From Lentisphaera marina (GTDB taxonomy: Bacteria > Verrucomicrobiota > Lentisphaeria > Lentisphaerales > Lentisphaeraceae), in assembly GCF_028745505.1 (NCBI RefSeq), contig NZ_JAQZZL010000002.1, positions 2,335,702 to 2,399,701 on the forward strand: a DNA stretch of 64,000 nt. The letters run 5' to 3'. Below the pieces are notes generated by a model that was not told the origin of the DNA, did not search any database, and saw only the letters and a list, made by a program, of their open reading frames with translations. Both the position numbers and the translations under genes were made by a program. Shown here piece after piece: positions 35,396-44,211 of the stretch (position 1 is its first letter; each line of letters begins with the position of its first letter).

Positions 35396-36649
35396 TCACC
35401 TTAATTCTGTTTTATTGTGAGGTTTAGCAAAAACCATTTGGGCGACACCGATGACTCGCTCCGAAAAGCCTCCTTCACAATAGGCAAAATACATTTCCCA
35501 CATTCTTAAGAAATCTTCTCCAGCCATTTCTTTGATACGGGCTCGATGGTTCTGTAAGTTTTTCCCCCAGTGATTGAGAGTTCTTTCATAATCTCCCGTA
35601 TAATCACGGTGATCTAATAAACGCATATCACTATCTGACCTGACGCAAGACATCACTCTTTCGACGGAGGGAATACACGAACCTGGGAAAATATATCGTT
35701 TGATGAAATCGACTTCTTTTCGTGCTGAATCATAGCGTTGGTCCGGGATCGTAATCACTTGCATGAGAAAGAGGCCATCGTCTTTCAATAGATTCGAACA
35801 TGAACTAAAGTAATTTGGTAAGTATTCGTGGCCCACCGCCTCAATCATTTCGATAGAAACTAGTTTATCAAATTGCCCGTCAAGGTCGCGATAATCCTGC
35901 ATGAGAACAGTGATTTTGTCTTCTAGATTTTTTTCCTTCACCCTCTCAACCGCTTTGTTATATTGCTCCTGAGAAAGTGTGGTTGTCGTTACTCGGCAAT
36001 CATAATTTTCGGCAGCAAATATGGCTAATGCTCCCCAGCCTGTACCAATTTCTAAAAGGTGATCATCACTCTGTAGTTTGAGTTTATCACAAATTGTCTT
36101 TAATTTAAATTGTTGCGCCTCATACAAAGTGGCATCTTCATTGGGGTAAATTGCTGAAGAATACATCATTGTTTCATCTAAAAAGAGCTCAAAAAAGTCA
36201 TTGCCTAAATCATAGTGAGCTTCAATATTTTTGCGTGAACCCGTACGAGTGTTTCGGCTCAACCAATGCAAGCCACGAAGGAAAGGATTGATTAAGCGCG
36301 GTAAAAAACCATCAATCTTGTCCACTACATCCATATTGGCCGCAAATAAACGAATGAATTCACTCAGATTATTACTCGTCCACTCTCCTCTGATATATGA
36401 TTCCCCACAGCCCAAGCTTCCTCCCAATACAAAATCACTGAAAACAGAGTTTTTATGAATGTTTATTTCCGCATCTATAGTGCCATCTATTTGTCCGAAA
36501 GTATGAGTTTCTCCAGCATGGTGCATAACTAAGTGACCACGTTTAATTTGTGAAAGCACTTTTATAAATAATTTTTTACACAACTGATCTGGTAGTGAAA
36601 GACGCTTCGCTAATAGTGATTTGTTGGTTGCTAATTTTGTATTATCCAT
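35396..36649 (-). CDS. Cyclopropane-fatty-acyl-phospholipid synthase family methyltransferase
   Basis: 417 residues from the ATG at 36649, preceded by GGAG seven bases away; the upstream start at 36676 would overlap the previous gene more. The SAM-binding motif is LLEIGTGWGALAIFAAENY, with QYNKAVERVKEK and LVSIEMIEAVGHEYLP as in CfaS. Catalytic neighbourhood GGFSERVIGVAQMVFAKP ends the protein. It methylates double bonds of phospholipid acyl chains at the membrane. In this operon context it may instead be the methyltransferase of a furan-fatty-acid-type pathway (UfaM). It overlaps the upstream DUF1365 stop by eight bases. Confidence 0.88.
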   Translation of the reverse strand: MDNTKLATNKSLLAKRLSLPDQLCKKLFIKVLSQIKRGHLVMHHAGETHTFGQIDGTIDAEINIHKNSVFSDFVLGGSLGCGESYIRGEWTSNNLSEFIRLFAANMDVVDKIDGFLPRLINPFLRGLHWLSRNTRTGSRKNIEAHYDLGNDFFELFLDETMMYSSAIYPNEDATLYEAQQFKLKTICDKLKLQSDDHLLEIGTGWGALAIFAAENYDCRVTTTTLSQEQYNKAVERVKEKNLEDKITVLMQDYRDLDGQFDKLVSIEMIEAVGHEYLPNYFSSCSNLLKDDGLFLMQVITIPDQRYDSARKEVDFIKRYIFPGSCIPSVERVMSCVRSDSDMRLLDHRDYTGDYERTLNHWGKNLQNHRARIKEMAGEDFLRMWEMYFAYCEGGFSERVIGVAQMVFAKPHNKTELR

Positions 36650-37418
36650 GTCTAGGCTCCTTGTGCTCATCAGCACTTAATTGGGGGTGATCGTAAAAGG
36701 GTACTTTTTTCATTTTTAAGCGCAGGGCTTGATAGTAAATTCCCCAGATGACTTTCAAGGGAATAAGTGGATATAAACAGGCATACTTCAGAGCGCGTGC
36801 AGTTGACCACTCATGACGCTCCAATTGCATGTCCACATCAAACATTTTTTTGTCAGAATGAAAGTTTTGCATATTGATGGCTAACTTTTCTTTGGCATCG
36901 CCAAATACCCAATGATATTTGATATCCATGGGCATAAAGGGAGAAATATGAAAATCTTTCTCAAAGTCTTTATGATTTTTCTCTCGCATATCAATGCAAT
37001 AAGAATGGCGTTGATTCCAAGGAGTATTATTAATTTCGGCAATTATGGCTTTAAGCTTTTCGTCCTTACCATAACAATAATAAAAACTTACCGGGTTATA
37101 ACAAATACCAAAGTACTGTAAATTCGTTAAGATACAGACTTCGCCATCGAAGTGAAAATCTAAGTCAGCACTCACTTTATCACGGCAAGCTTCTAGTAAA
37201 TCTTCTTTCGAGGAGCGCAAGTAATTTTTCCTTCGAAATGAAACAATTGAAGGCCACTTACTTCTTGATAAAAATGGTCCTTTACTAAATATTTTTTCGG
37301 CTTCACTAAGTTTTATCCATGACAGGTAAATCTTATACGTGAACTGATGTTCAGCAGGAGAAAAACGTCTATGGCGAACCCAACCTGAATAGATTGCTGA
37401 TTGTGTGAAAGGCTTCAT
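36642..37418 (-). CDS. DUF1365 protein
   Basis: 258 residues. The family signature is clear: AIYSGWVRHRRFSPAEHQFTYKI, NLQYFGICYNPVSFYYCY and EINNTPWNQRHSYCI, then FHISPFMP. Function is not established, but it almost always sits between an FAD oxidoreductase and a CfaS gene. It overlaps both neighbours (four bases upstream, eight downstream), so the genes are translationally coupled. Probably part of the lipid modification. Confidence 0.88.
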   Translation of the reverse strand: MKPFTQSAIYSGWVRHRRFSPAEHQFTYKIYLSWIKLSEAEKIFSKGPFLSRSKWPSIVSFRRKNYLRSSKEDLLEACRDKVSADLDFHFDGEVCILTNLQYFGICYNPVSFYYCYGKDEKLKAIIAEINNTPWNQRHSYCIDMREKNHKDFEKDFHISPFMPMDIKYHWVFGDAKEKLAINMQNFHSDKKMFDVDMQLERHEWSTARALKYACLYPLIPLKVIWGIYYQALRLKMKKVPFYDHPQLSADEHKEPRHG

Positions 37419-38665
37419 GTTGCTAAAACCTCTCGGACTCGTTTTGCCGCATCCAAGCCCGACATCACACCATCTTCATGAAAGCCAAATCGCCAATAAG
37501 CTCCAGCAAAGAAACTACGATTATGTCCACTAATCTCATTTTTTCTTGCTTGGGCTAATACCCCTTCTAATGTAAAAACGGGATGGCTATAAGTAATCGT
37601 TTTAATTATTTTGGCAGGGTCAATTTTATCGTAATTTAGGCTAACATTATAAACTTTGTCACAGTCTAAGGACTGCAATATGTTCATGTTGTAAGTCAAC
37701 TTAGCCTGTTCCTCTACTCCGGGTTTTTCTAAATGGTAATTCCAGGCTGCGTGAGCTAACTTTCTTTTGGGCAAGACTTTGTCGTCCCAATGTAAAATAG
37801 CTGTGTTTTTATCATAGGGAATAGCACCTAAAATTTCCGCTTCTTTGTAGTCGCCTCCCTCTAAGATTTTTAGGGCTTGATCACTATGACAAGCAAATAC
37901 GACTCCATCAAAAATTTCTGTTCCCCGTTTGCTACTAAGTTTAACATGGTCATCAAACCTCTCTATTTTGCTAACTTCGCAATCAAGATGAATATTATCT
38001 TTAAAACCTGCAATCAAAGGTGCTACATAAGAGTTCGATCCTCCTTTGATAACACGCCATTTGGGCCTTTCATCTACGGATAAAAAGCCATGATTTTTAA
38101 AGAAATTTAGGTAAAAACGAAGTGGAAATTTTTCGACTGATTCTCGTCCTGCAGACCAAATGGCCGCCGTCATGGGAAAGAGGTATTTCTCCTTAAACAT
38201 TTTTCCGTAGGGACGTATAAATTCTTCTAGGGTAGTAGCATCCTGTTCATTTGCTTTTTCCAACCACGATAAAGCCGCTTTATTAAAGGCTAATATATCC
38301 TTAATCATTTTCCAAAATTTGGGGCTTAAAACATTACTTCTTTGGGCGAACAAACTATTCAAGTTTGTTCCATTGTACTCTAAGCCAGAGTCTTCGCATT
38401 TTACTGAAAAACTCATATCACTAAATTGTGATTCGACACCTAACTCCGTCATGAGTTTGATAAATTCGGGATAAGTCCAATCGTTAAATACGATAAAACC
38501 TGTATCAATGGCTAATTCTTTATCGCCCTCGGGTACTTTTATAGTGTTGGTGTGACCCCCAATATAAGTAGCTTTATCATAGAGGTGGACTTCATAATCC
38601 TGCTGTAATTTATAAGCAGTCGTCAAGGCGGATATTCCCGTTCCAATAATGGCAATTTTTTTCAT
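37415..38665 (-). CDS. FAD-dependent oxidoreductase (amine-oxidase/desaturase-like)
   Basis: 416 residues. The N-terminal dinucleotide motif is IAIIGTGISALTTAYKLQ, followed by LYDKATYIGGHTNT, typical of flavin amine oxidases and phytoene-desaturase-like enzymes; the C terminus has FFAGAYWRFGFHEDGVMSGLDAA. In proteobacteria this family (COG2907) is always with DUF1365, CfaS and SDR genes. It may oxidise or desaturate membrane acyl chains. Four-base overlaps (ATGA) join it to SDR and DUF1365 genes. Confidence 0.86.
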   Translation of the reverse strand: MKKIAIIGTGISALTTAYKLQQDYEVHLYDKATYIGGHTNTIKVPEGDKELAIDTGFIVFNDWTYPEFIKLMTELGVESQFSDMSFSVKCEDSGLEYNGTNLNSLFAQRSNVLSPKFWKMIKDILAFNKAALSWLEKANEQDATTLEEFIRPYGKMFKEKYLFPMTAAIWSAGRESVEKFPLRFYLNFFKNHGFLSVDERPKWRVIKGGSNSYVAPLIAGFKDNIHLDCEVSKIERFDDHVKLSSKRGTEIFDGVVFACHSDQALKILEGGDYKEAEILGAIPYDKNTAILHWDDKVLPKRKLAHAAWNYHLEKPGVEEQAKLTYNMNILQSLDCDKVYNVSLNYDKIDPAKIIKTITYSHPVFTLEGVLAQARKNEISGHNRSFFAGAYWRFGFHEDGVMSGLDAAKRVREVLAT

Positions 38666-39408
38666 TTAACAAAACTCCTGCAGATGCGAAATTGTAAAAA
38701 GTGGGGTAAACAAGCAATAAACTTCAACAAATATGTGAAGCGCTTGGGAAAATGAATCACTGGCTTACGCTTTAAGATACCTTGACAGATTTCTCGCCCT
38801 GCTCGCTCTGCGCTCACTAAAAAAGGCATCGGAAAATCATTTTTATCTGTCATGGGTGTTTTTACAAAGCCTGGACAAATGATACTGACATCAATCCCAT
38901 AGTTTGATAAATCGAGTCTTAAGCTTTTCAGAAAATAGTAAGCGGCGGCTTTGGAAGAACCATATGCTTCGGCTCGCGGCAAAGCCAACCATGCTACTGA
39001 ACTTGCCATTCCCACAAATTGACTGTTATCGGTCTTTTTTAATAAAGGTAAGGTGACTTGAGCTGCTTTAATCATACCATGAAAATTGATGTTCATCATT
39101 GTCTTAAAATCACCTGGTTTAATATCAACATCATCAACATAAATGCAGTCTCCCGCATTGTAGATGAATATATCTAGCTGCCCATACTCTTGAGAAATTT
39201 GATCCGCGCATTGTTGCCAATCTTCTTGTGAATTTGCATCGCATTTCAAAGCTTTCACACTTCCTTGAAGTTCCTCGACAACTTGACCATCACGAGATGA
39301 AATGCACAAACGGGCACCAAGGACAAGGCATTGCTTTGCTACCTCTAAGCCAATACCTGACTTAGCTCCACATATCCATATCACTTTATTATGCAATGAT
39401 TTGTTCAT
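38662..39408 (-). CDS. Short-chain dehydrogenase/reductase
   Basis: 248 residues. The nucleotide motif is WICGAKSGIGLEVA (~12-24), with NAG at ~86 and the catalytic YGSSK (Tyr-x-x-x-Lys) at ~149. The C-terminal PGFVKTPMT is typical. It reduces or oxidises an alcohol/ketone with NAD(P). First gene of the operon with the FAD enzyme, DUF1365, CfaS and the regulator; divergent from the DUF4345 operon. Its substrate is unknown. Confidence 0.87.
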   Translation of the reverse strand: MNKSLHNKVIWICGAKSGIGLEVAKQCLVLGARLCISSRDGQVVEELQGSVKALKCDANSQEDWQQCADQISQEYGQLDIFIYNAGDCIYVDDVDIKPGDFKTMMNINFHGMIKAAQVTLPLLKKTDNSQFVGMASSVAWLALPRAEAYGSSKAAAYYFLKSLRLDLSNYGIDVSIICPGFVKTPMTDKNDFPMPFLVSAERAGREICQGILKRKPVIHFPKRFTYLLKFIACLPHFLQFRICRSFVK

Positions 39409-39544
39409 TTTAATCTCATTTTGTTAAAAGCAGTTTATAGTAAACATTATGACCCTAATTCATAAAAAACAAAACAAAAACGTTCAAAACGTTCATATTT
39501 TTTGAAAAGTGGTATACCTTTAGGAAAAATTTGGATCAGACCAT
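39409..39544. promoter_or_regulatory. Divergent promoter region of the lipid-modification cluster
   Basis: 136 bp separate the two operons. ACGTTCAAA and ACGTTCAT form a tandem pair near 39479-39500 (9-bp spacing), next to an A/T-rich tract. It is the likely control point for both operons, perhaps by the MerR-type regulator. No exact -10/-35 is claimed. Confidence 0.4.
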
Positions 39545-39931
39545 ATGCAAAACAAAAACACCGCAGCTAAAACTTGCCTTTTTACAGTAGGACTTCTCTA
39601 CGGCATATTTGGGGTTATGTTTATCAGTGCCCCTGAGAAATTTGCACCCTCTCTGGGCTATACTAACATTGATTTGAGTGCGCAAATAGAGATCATCGCT
39701 GTGTATGGAGGTTTGGAAATCGCTATTGCACTAGCAGTCTTTTGGGGACTTTTTAAAAACAATGCGAAATCAGCTGCATATTTATGTCTCATCTCGCTCT
39801 TGGGTTTTGCTGGAGGACGCTTGATAGGAATCAGCCTTCATGGATTAGAAGGTAATCACCTTAGTTTTTTAGTTTTAGAAATCGTTTTAGCTCTTATGTC
39901 ATTTTATTCATACAGGAAATTACAAACATGA
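39545..39931 (+). CDS. DUF4345 membrane protein
   Basis: 128 residues with four hydrophobic helices, of the DUF4345 type (FTVGLLYGIFGVMFI, YGGLEIAIALAVFWGL, GFAGGRLIGISLHGL). Function is unknown. First of a plus-strand operon; it overlaps the next gene by four bases. Its position in the cluster suggests a membrane role in the lipid pathway or its regulation. Confidence 0.7.
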   Translation: MQNKNTAAKTCLFTVGLLYGIFGVMFISAPEKFAPSLGYTNIDLSAQIEIIAVYGGLEIAIALAVFWGLFKNNAKSAAYLCLISLLGFAGGRLIGISLHGLEGNHLSFLVLEIVLALMSFYSYRKLQT

Positions 39932-40485
39932 AAAATAAATTTATCATTACCAGCGTAGCTATTTTAAGTCTATTTTTACTTAGTAGCTCGTGCACCGTCG
40001 GAACTAGCGAGGTTAAGGTTACTGAAAAAAATTATTTCCCTAAAGTGGGCGGTTTAGACCTCCAGGGGAATGAGCAAACTTTCCCACAAAGCTTAAAGAA
40101 AGATCAAACCATCTGTATCGTTGCTTTTGAACGCTGGCAACAAGCTTGGGTCGATGAGTGGTATGCTAAAATAGAAACAGCCGTAGATAAATCTCCCGAG
40201 ACTTTAGCCTACTATGAAATCCCAACCATATCCAAACTGAGTGCTCCCGTTCGTTGGTGGATTTACCGTGGCATGCGTGGTGGAATTACATCTGAAAGGA
40301 TGAGGTCACAAGTTATTACCCTTCATATTGATAAGGAGCCCTTTAATAAACATTTAGATATTACCGATGAAAAAATTGTCTACGTTTATGTTTTAGACCC
40401 AGAAGGTAAAATCCTATATAAAGATCAAGGTCGCTTTTCACAAGAGAAATGGCTAGAACTGCAAAAATTTCTGGAGAAAAAATGA
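39928..40485 (+). CDS. Probable lipoprotein with thioredoxin-like fold (ATP10-like)
   Basis: 185 residues. A hydrophobic signal segment (~5-20) ends in LLSSSC, a poor lipobox, so membrane anchoring is likely but not certain. The mature part looks like a thioredoxin fold without CxxC: FPKVGGLDLQGNEQTFP, then ICIVAFERWQQ, then YVYVLDPEGKILYKDQGRF as in ATP10-like proteins. Function unknown. Overlaps both neighbours by four bases. Confidence 0.6.
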   Translation: MKNKFIITSVAILSLFLLSSSCTVGTSEVKVTEKNYFPKVGGLDLQGNEQTFPQSLKKDQTICIVAFERWQQAWVDEWYAKIETAVDKSPETLAYYEIPTISKLSAPVRWWIYRGMRGGITSERMRSQVITLHIDKEPFNKHLDITDEKIVYVYVLDPEGKILYKDQGRFSQEKWLELQKFLEKK

Positions 40486-41378
40486 ATTTTAAAACCATTA
40501 TTGCTATGCTAGATAGCGACGCTTTAGATCAAGTTGAGAACCCCTCTGATGAAACTGATTTTAAACGTATCCTACCTTTTATTTTACTGCATTTTGCTGC
40601 CCTATCAGCTTTGTTAGTCAGCTTCAGTTGGGCATGCGTAGCCCTACTCGCCCTTTCTTATTTTATTAGAATGTTTGCTATAACGGGGTTTTATCATCGT
40701 TACTTTTCACATAAAACTTTTAAAACCACACGACCTGTACAATTCTTTTTTGCTTTCTTAGCTTGTGCTTCAGTTCAACGTGGTCCCTTATGGTGGGCAT
40801 CCCACCATCGTCAACACCACCGCTTTTCAGATAAAGAAGAAGATGCTCACTCTCCTGTACAGAGATCATTCTGGTACAGTCACATGGGTTGGTTCTTAAC
40901 TGAAAAACACTTTCCCACGAATAAAAAATACGTGCGTGATTGGATGAAGTTTAAAGAGTTAGTTTTTCTCAATCGTTTTGATTGGTTTGCACCCGTAGTT
41001 TATGCTTTTTCTTTTATAGTTTTTGGAAAACTCTCTTCGGTCTATTTTCCTGAATTAGGTTTAAATGCGGGAAATTCTTTCGTCTGGGGATTCATAATCT
41101 CAACGTTGGTTCTCTATCACGGAACTTTCACTATTAATTCACTCGCACACAAATATGGATCTCGTCCCTACGAAACAGGTGATCAAAGTCGTAACAATTG
41201 GTTTTTGGCAATGATTACTCTAGGCGAAGGTTGGCATAATAATCACCACCACTTTCCAAATACAATTCACCAAGGTTTTCGCAAACGCGAGTTAGATATT
41301 ACCTATTACATCCTTTATCTAATGAAATGCCTTGGCTTAGTTTCAGACTTTAAACCCCTTCCCAAAAATCTTAAATAG
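40482..41378 (+). CDS. Membrane acyl-CoA/acyl-lipid fatty-acid desaturase
   Basis: 298 residues from the ATG at 40482, with GGAG upstream and an ATGA overlap with the previous stop; an earlier GTG-type start at 40449 would overlap by 37 bases. Three histidine boxes of delta-9-type desaturases: HRYFSH, HHRQHH and WHNNHHH, which bind the di-iron centre. Four transmembrane helices. It makes a cis double bond in acyl chains and so could supply the substrate of the CfaS-like enzyme encoded in the divergent operon. Confidence 0.9.
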   Translation: MNFKTIIAMLDSDALDQVENPSDETDFKRILPFILLHFAALSALLVSFSWACVALLALSYFIRMFAITGFYHRYFSHKTFKTTRPVQFFFAFLACASVQRGPLWWASHHRQHHRFSDKEEDAHSPVQRSFWYSHMGWFLTEKHFPTNKKYVRDWMKFKELVFLNRFDWFAPVVYAFSFIVFGKLSSVYFPELGLNAGNSFVWGFIISTLVLYHGTFTINSLAHKYGSRPYETGDQSRNNWFLAMITLGEGWHNNHHHFPNTIHQGFRKRELDITYYILYLMKCLGLVSDFKPLPKNLK

Positions 41379-41406
41379 CAAAATAAATTACTCAATTAGG
41401 ACTTTT

Positions 41407-41850
41407 ATGAAAACTTCCTCTTTTTCAAAAACATATTTCGTACGCCTGCATGAAACTGATCTTGGCGGTATTGTTCACCATAGCAATTACTTTCACTGGA
41501 TTGAAGAGACTGAATACGCCCTCTTTGAACATATTGATGAAGCGGTCGTTGGTGAATTTGACGAAAACTTAGAAGGAAGTGGTTGGCCACGTAGTGAAAT
41601 GAACATCAAATTTATGCAGCCAGTCAAATTTCGCGATGAAATCCGTGTTGATCTTAGCATAAAACGGATTCGTTCAGCTGCCATTGTTTACCAAGTAGAT
41701 ATGTTCCGTATTAATAAGGATAATTCCGAAGATAAGGTTCTGACAGGAAACTACACCGCTACTTGCTGCCTTTATGATGGGACTTTTCAAAAACCACCAC
41801 GGGTCATCCCCATCCCTGATAGTTTTTTAGCAAAGATAGAAAAAGTCTAA
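41407..41850 (+). CDS. 4-hydroxybenzoyl-CoA-type acyl-CoA thioesterase
   Basis: 147 residues of the hotdog fold. The motif FSKTYFVRLHETDLGGIVHHSNYFHWIEET contains the D-x-x-G-x-x-H-H-S-N catalytic pattern of YbgC/4HBT enzymes. It hydrolyses acyl-CoA thioesters in the cytoplasm. Start has AGGA upstream. It follows the desaturase by 28 bases and ends the lipid-related operon. Confidence 0.85.
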   Translation: MKTSSFSKTYFVRLHETDLGGIVHHSNYFHWIEETEYALFEHIDEAVVGEFDENLEGSGWPRSEMNIKFMQPVKFRDEIRVDLSIKRIRSAAIVYQVDMFRINKDNSEDKVLTGNYTATCCLYDGTFQKPPRVIPIPDSFLAKIEKV

Positions 41851-41909
41851 ATCTTGATTTCCAAACTTTAAAGATCTAGATTCATTCACTATTGAAGAGG
41901 AGGTGAATG

Positions 41910-42227
41910 ATGCGATACAAACCCTATTTTGTCGAAAGGCACAAACCAAACTTGAGTTTTCTTAAACGGAAGAAAGGTCAAAAGCGTAAAAAACGCTTGC
42001 GTTTAAAATTGGGTAAACTCAAAGCAATACGAATTAAAAGTAAAGATAGCGCAGTTCGCAAAATACTCTGCGCACTCATTTTAACTTCCACGATTTTGAG
42101 TCTTATTTTTCCTCCTGTATTCTACCTCACCATTGGAATCATTGGCATATGCTTTTTTCTAGCCTGCTGTAAAGCTCTTTTTTATATTTCTGTTATCAAA
42201 ACAAATAAAAAAGGCGATTCAAAATGA
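41910..42227 (+). CDS. Small basic membrane protein, unknown
   Basis: About 105 residues. Residues ~1-50 are very rich in Lys and Arg, followed by one long hydrophobic hairpin (~52-98, ILCALILTSTILSLIFPPVFYLTIGIIGICFFLACC). AGGAGG lies three to six bases before the tandem ATGs at 41907 and 41910. Its TGA stop falls inside the terminator hairpin of the opposite-strand hpf gene. No family is recognised. Confidence 0.55.
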   Translation: MRYKPYFVERHKPNLSFLKRKKGQKRKKRLRLKLGKLKAIRIKSKDSAVRKILCALILTSTILSLIFPPVFYLTIGIIGICFFLACCKALFYISVIKTNKKGDSK

Positions 42228-42233
42228 ATCGCC
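42206..42233 (-). terminator. Terminator of the hpf gene
   Basis: Arms GGCGATTCA (42213-42221) and TGAATCGCC (42225-42233). On the minus strand it is followed by TTTTTTAT. The stop codon of the plus-strand gene lies within the right arm. Confidence 0.8.
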
Positions 42234-42256
42234 TTTGGCTACTTACTTAGAAGAGT

Positions 42257-42608
42257 TTAATAATCGTCGATTTCTTCGAGAATCTCTTCTTCGTGACGTC
42301 TTTCAATATTACCTAGATGCTCACCTTTATGATTGTGGTGATAAGTCTCGAGTTTTTTCTCGAGTTGGCGATCGAGACGATCGACAGCATCGGCAATTGA
42401 TTTATACATGTCATCAGTTTCAGCATGGGCATCTAAATTAATTTTATTGCCATGGAGAACTATTTCCACTTTGAATTTTCCGTGGCCATGGGATAGAACG
42501 ACTTCGGCCTTGTTGAGTTTAGGATAGCTGACGCGCATATTGGAGAGGTGACTCTCTACGCTGTCTTTTAATGCTTCTGTGAGTTGGAGGTTTTTTCCTG
42601 ATACGATT
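42257..42608 (-). pseudogene. hpf: Ribosome hibernation factor HPF, 3' part, severed from its start
   Basis: In frame from 42607 down to 42257 this encodes VSGKNLQLTEALKDSVESHLSNMRVSYPK and on to the acidic tail, the full sigma-54-modulation/HPF domain except the first codons. The ATG at 42538 is internal, losing the first beta strand and helix. The true start (ATG GAT ATA ATC) lies beyond the IS5-like element at 43943-43954. Joining the pieces restores a 119-residue short HPF. HPF dimerises or silences ribosomes in stationary phase. Transcript may still come from the IS, but without a good start. Confidence 0.85.
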
Positions 42609-43942
42609 GATCCTTTTGCAAAAGTCCTGAATTAGAGTGATTAAAAAGTTCATCCAGGATAAATCTTAAGATCTCGCTCACATGTATCTCGAAATTGGAT
42701 ACATGTGAGTATAAACAAGCCAAAAATGGACGCAAGTTGATCATGACGTATAGTTTTATGTTAGTTGCTAAATAGTCTTGAAGAGTTGGTTTGCTGTTAT
42801 TGCAATAATGCCAAACATTAGATGAGTCATGACTTTTGCATGTCCTCGTACTCTGATCATCCTACCACCATAGTTGTCTTTTAAGTTCGAAAAGACTCTT
42901 TCAACAGATGACCGCTGTTTGTACCGTTCTTTTTCAGGCGGGTCAAAAATCTTTTTCTCCCCAGTTTTTCTAGGATTGTGATCAATAATAGATTTATGTC
43001 CTAAAAGATGGCTGAATTTATGGATAGAAGGTGAATCATAGGCTGCATCCATTAAATCATATAAATTAGTTATGCGTTGTGCGCTAATCTGTGCTAAAGG
43101 GATTGCCGCTTGGCTGTCGTGTAAAGACGCTGAACTCAATAGGCCTGCGACTGGTATATCTCCATCAATACAATCTAAGTGAAGCTTGTAGCCTTTCCAT
43201 GAAACTTTATAACCATTACTGTTTTTCTTTGTCCCTTTATTACAGTGCGTTGGGAGCTCTTTTAAGTTTTCTTCAAGTGACCGGTCGACCTGCTTTTCCA
43301 CTACGGTTTTTTCTTTAATTCGGATCTCACCTTTTTTAGGCCGCCCTCGTTTCTTAGGGGCTTTAGGCTCAGCCCCTGGTTCAGACATGACTTTTTCTCT
43401 AGCTTCAATTGCTGAAGAATCTCTACTAATGTGCGGTACTAAGGTGTCTCCACAATGTTTTACCACTAAGAATTCATGGATTCTTTGGCAGAGCTGAGAG
43501 GCGGTGATTTCTGCAAATACTCTAGAAAAAGTACTTTCATGAGGAAGCTGTTTTGCAAATTCCCAACCACATAAACGACGTATCTTTGTACTTGATTTGA
43601 GAAAGTCTATAAAAGATCTTGTTGTATCGAAGTTATAAACGGATTTGGCTATGTAAGCTTTCACTATATTAAAATGATCTTTCGGAGGTCGCCCAAATCC
43701 ACACCATTCAAATTCATGGCTGAACTGATCAAGCTCAGTTATTGTGCAGATGCGAACAAACTCTTTCTCTTTCTTAGTTAATTCTCCGCCTAAAAGTTCT
43801 TCTAAGCCTGGAAATAAATACTTTTCTATGGTATCCCATAAGCCGGGTAGATTCATGTTTTTTCTCTTTTTGTTTTGGTAACTATTGAGATAACATGTTT
43901 CTACTTTTATTCAGCTTGTTTTATGACTTTTGCAAAAGGCTC
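42609..43942 (-). mobile_element. IS5-like insertion sequence inside hpf
   Basis: 1334 bp. The ends are 18-bp inverted repeats GA(T/G)CCTTTTGCAAAAGTC with one mismatch, left at 42609-42626, right at 43925-43942. The 4-bp direct repeat GATT (42605-42608 and 43943-43946) is the target duplication. One transposase gene lies on the minus strand. Behind it, CTCACATGTATC and GATACATGTGAG (about 42678-42710) form a perfect 12-bp hairpin inside the element. Confidence 0.9.
42768..43856 (-). CDS. IS5-family-like transposase (DUF772 / DDE_Tnp_1)
   Basis: 362 residues. The N-terminal DUF772-type region (WEFAKQLPHESTFSRVFAEI) is followed by the DDE nuclease: Asp in HISRDSSAIEARE, Asp in LMDAAYDSPSIHKF and Glu in QRSSVERVFSNLKDNYGGR. 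A Lys/Pro-rich linker with KAPKKRGRPKKGE sits between. It appears intact and could move the element. Its codons and AT content do not stand out from the surroundings. Confidence 0.88.
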   Translation of the reverse strand: MNLPGLWDTIEKYLFPGLEELLGGELTKKEKEFVRICTITELDQFSHEFEWCGFGRPPKDHFNIVKAYIAKSVYNFDTTRSFIDFLKSSTKIRRLCGWEFAKQLPHESTFSRVFAEITASQLCQRIHEFLVVKHCGDTLVPHISRDSSAIEAREKVMSEPGAEPKAPKKRGRPKKGEIRIKEKTVVEKQVDRSLEENLKELPTHCNKGTKKNSNGYKVSWKGYKLHLDCIDGDIPVAGLLSSASLHDSQAAIPLAQISAQRITNLYDLMDAAYDSPSIHKFSHLLGHKSIIDHNPRKTGEKKIFDPPEKERYKQRSSVERVFSNLKDNYGGRMIRVRGHAKVMTHLMFGIIAITANQLFKTI

Positions 43943-43954
43943 GATTATATCCAT
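43943..43954 (-). pseudogene. hpf: Displaced start of hpf
   Basis: Minus-strand ATG GAT ATA ATC, the first four codons, with AGGA eight bases upstream of the ATG. The last bases (GATT) are the target duplication. The rest of the gene is at 42257-42608 on the other side of the IS. Confidence 0.8.
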
Positions 43955-44211
43955 TATATGTTTCCTCATCTTTGGAGTTTACGTTTGGGAAACTTTTTCC
44001 TGTTGGAAGCCACTTCCCACTATTAAAGAACTACTAGAGCGAATGAAAAGCAAGGATCTTTTTAACAATTCTCTAACAAAAAAAGCCTCTTTAAATTTAC
44101 AGAAATCAGTCTATTATTAGACATCTTTTTGAAAGTACGCTACTTACAACAAAAATTCGGAAAAATCATATGAATGTCATAAAAATAAAAATTCTCTCTT
44201 ATATAAGAAAT

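Noticed and set aside
43875..44120. Plus-strand ORF spanning the right end of the IS5-like element
   Set aside because: It begins in the IS, crosses the hpf start region antisense and has no start codon outside the IS until near its end. It looks accidental.
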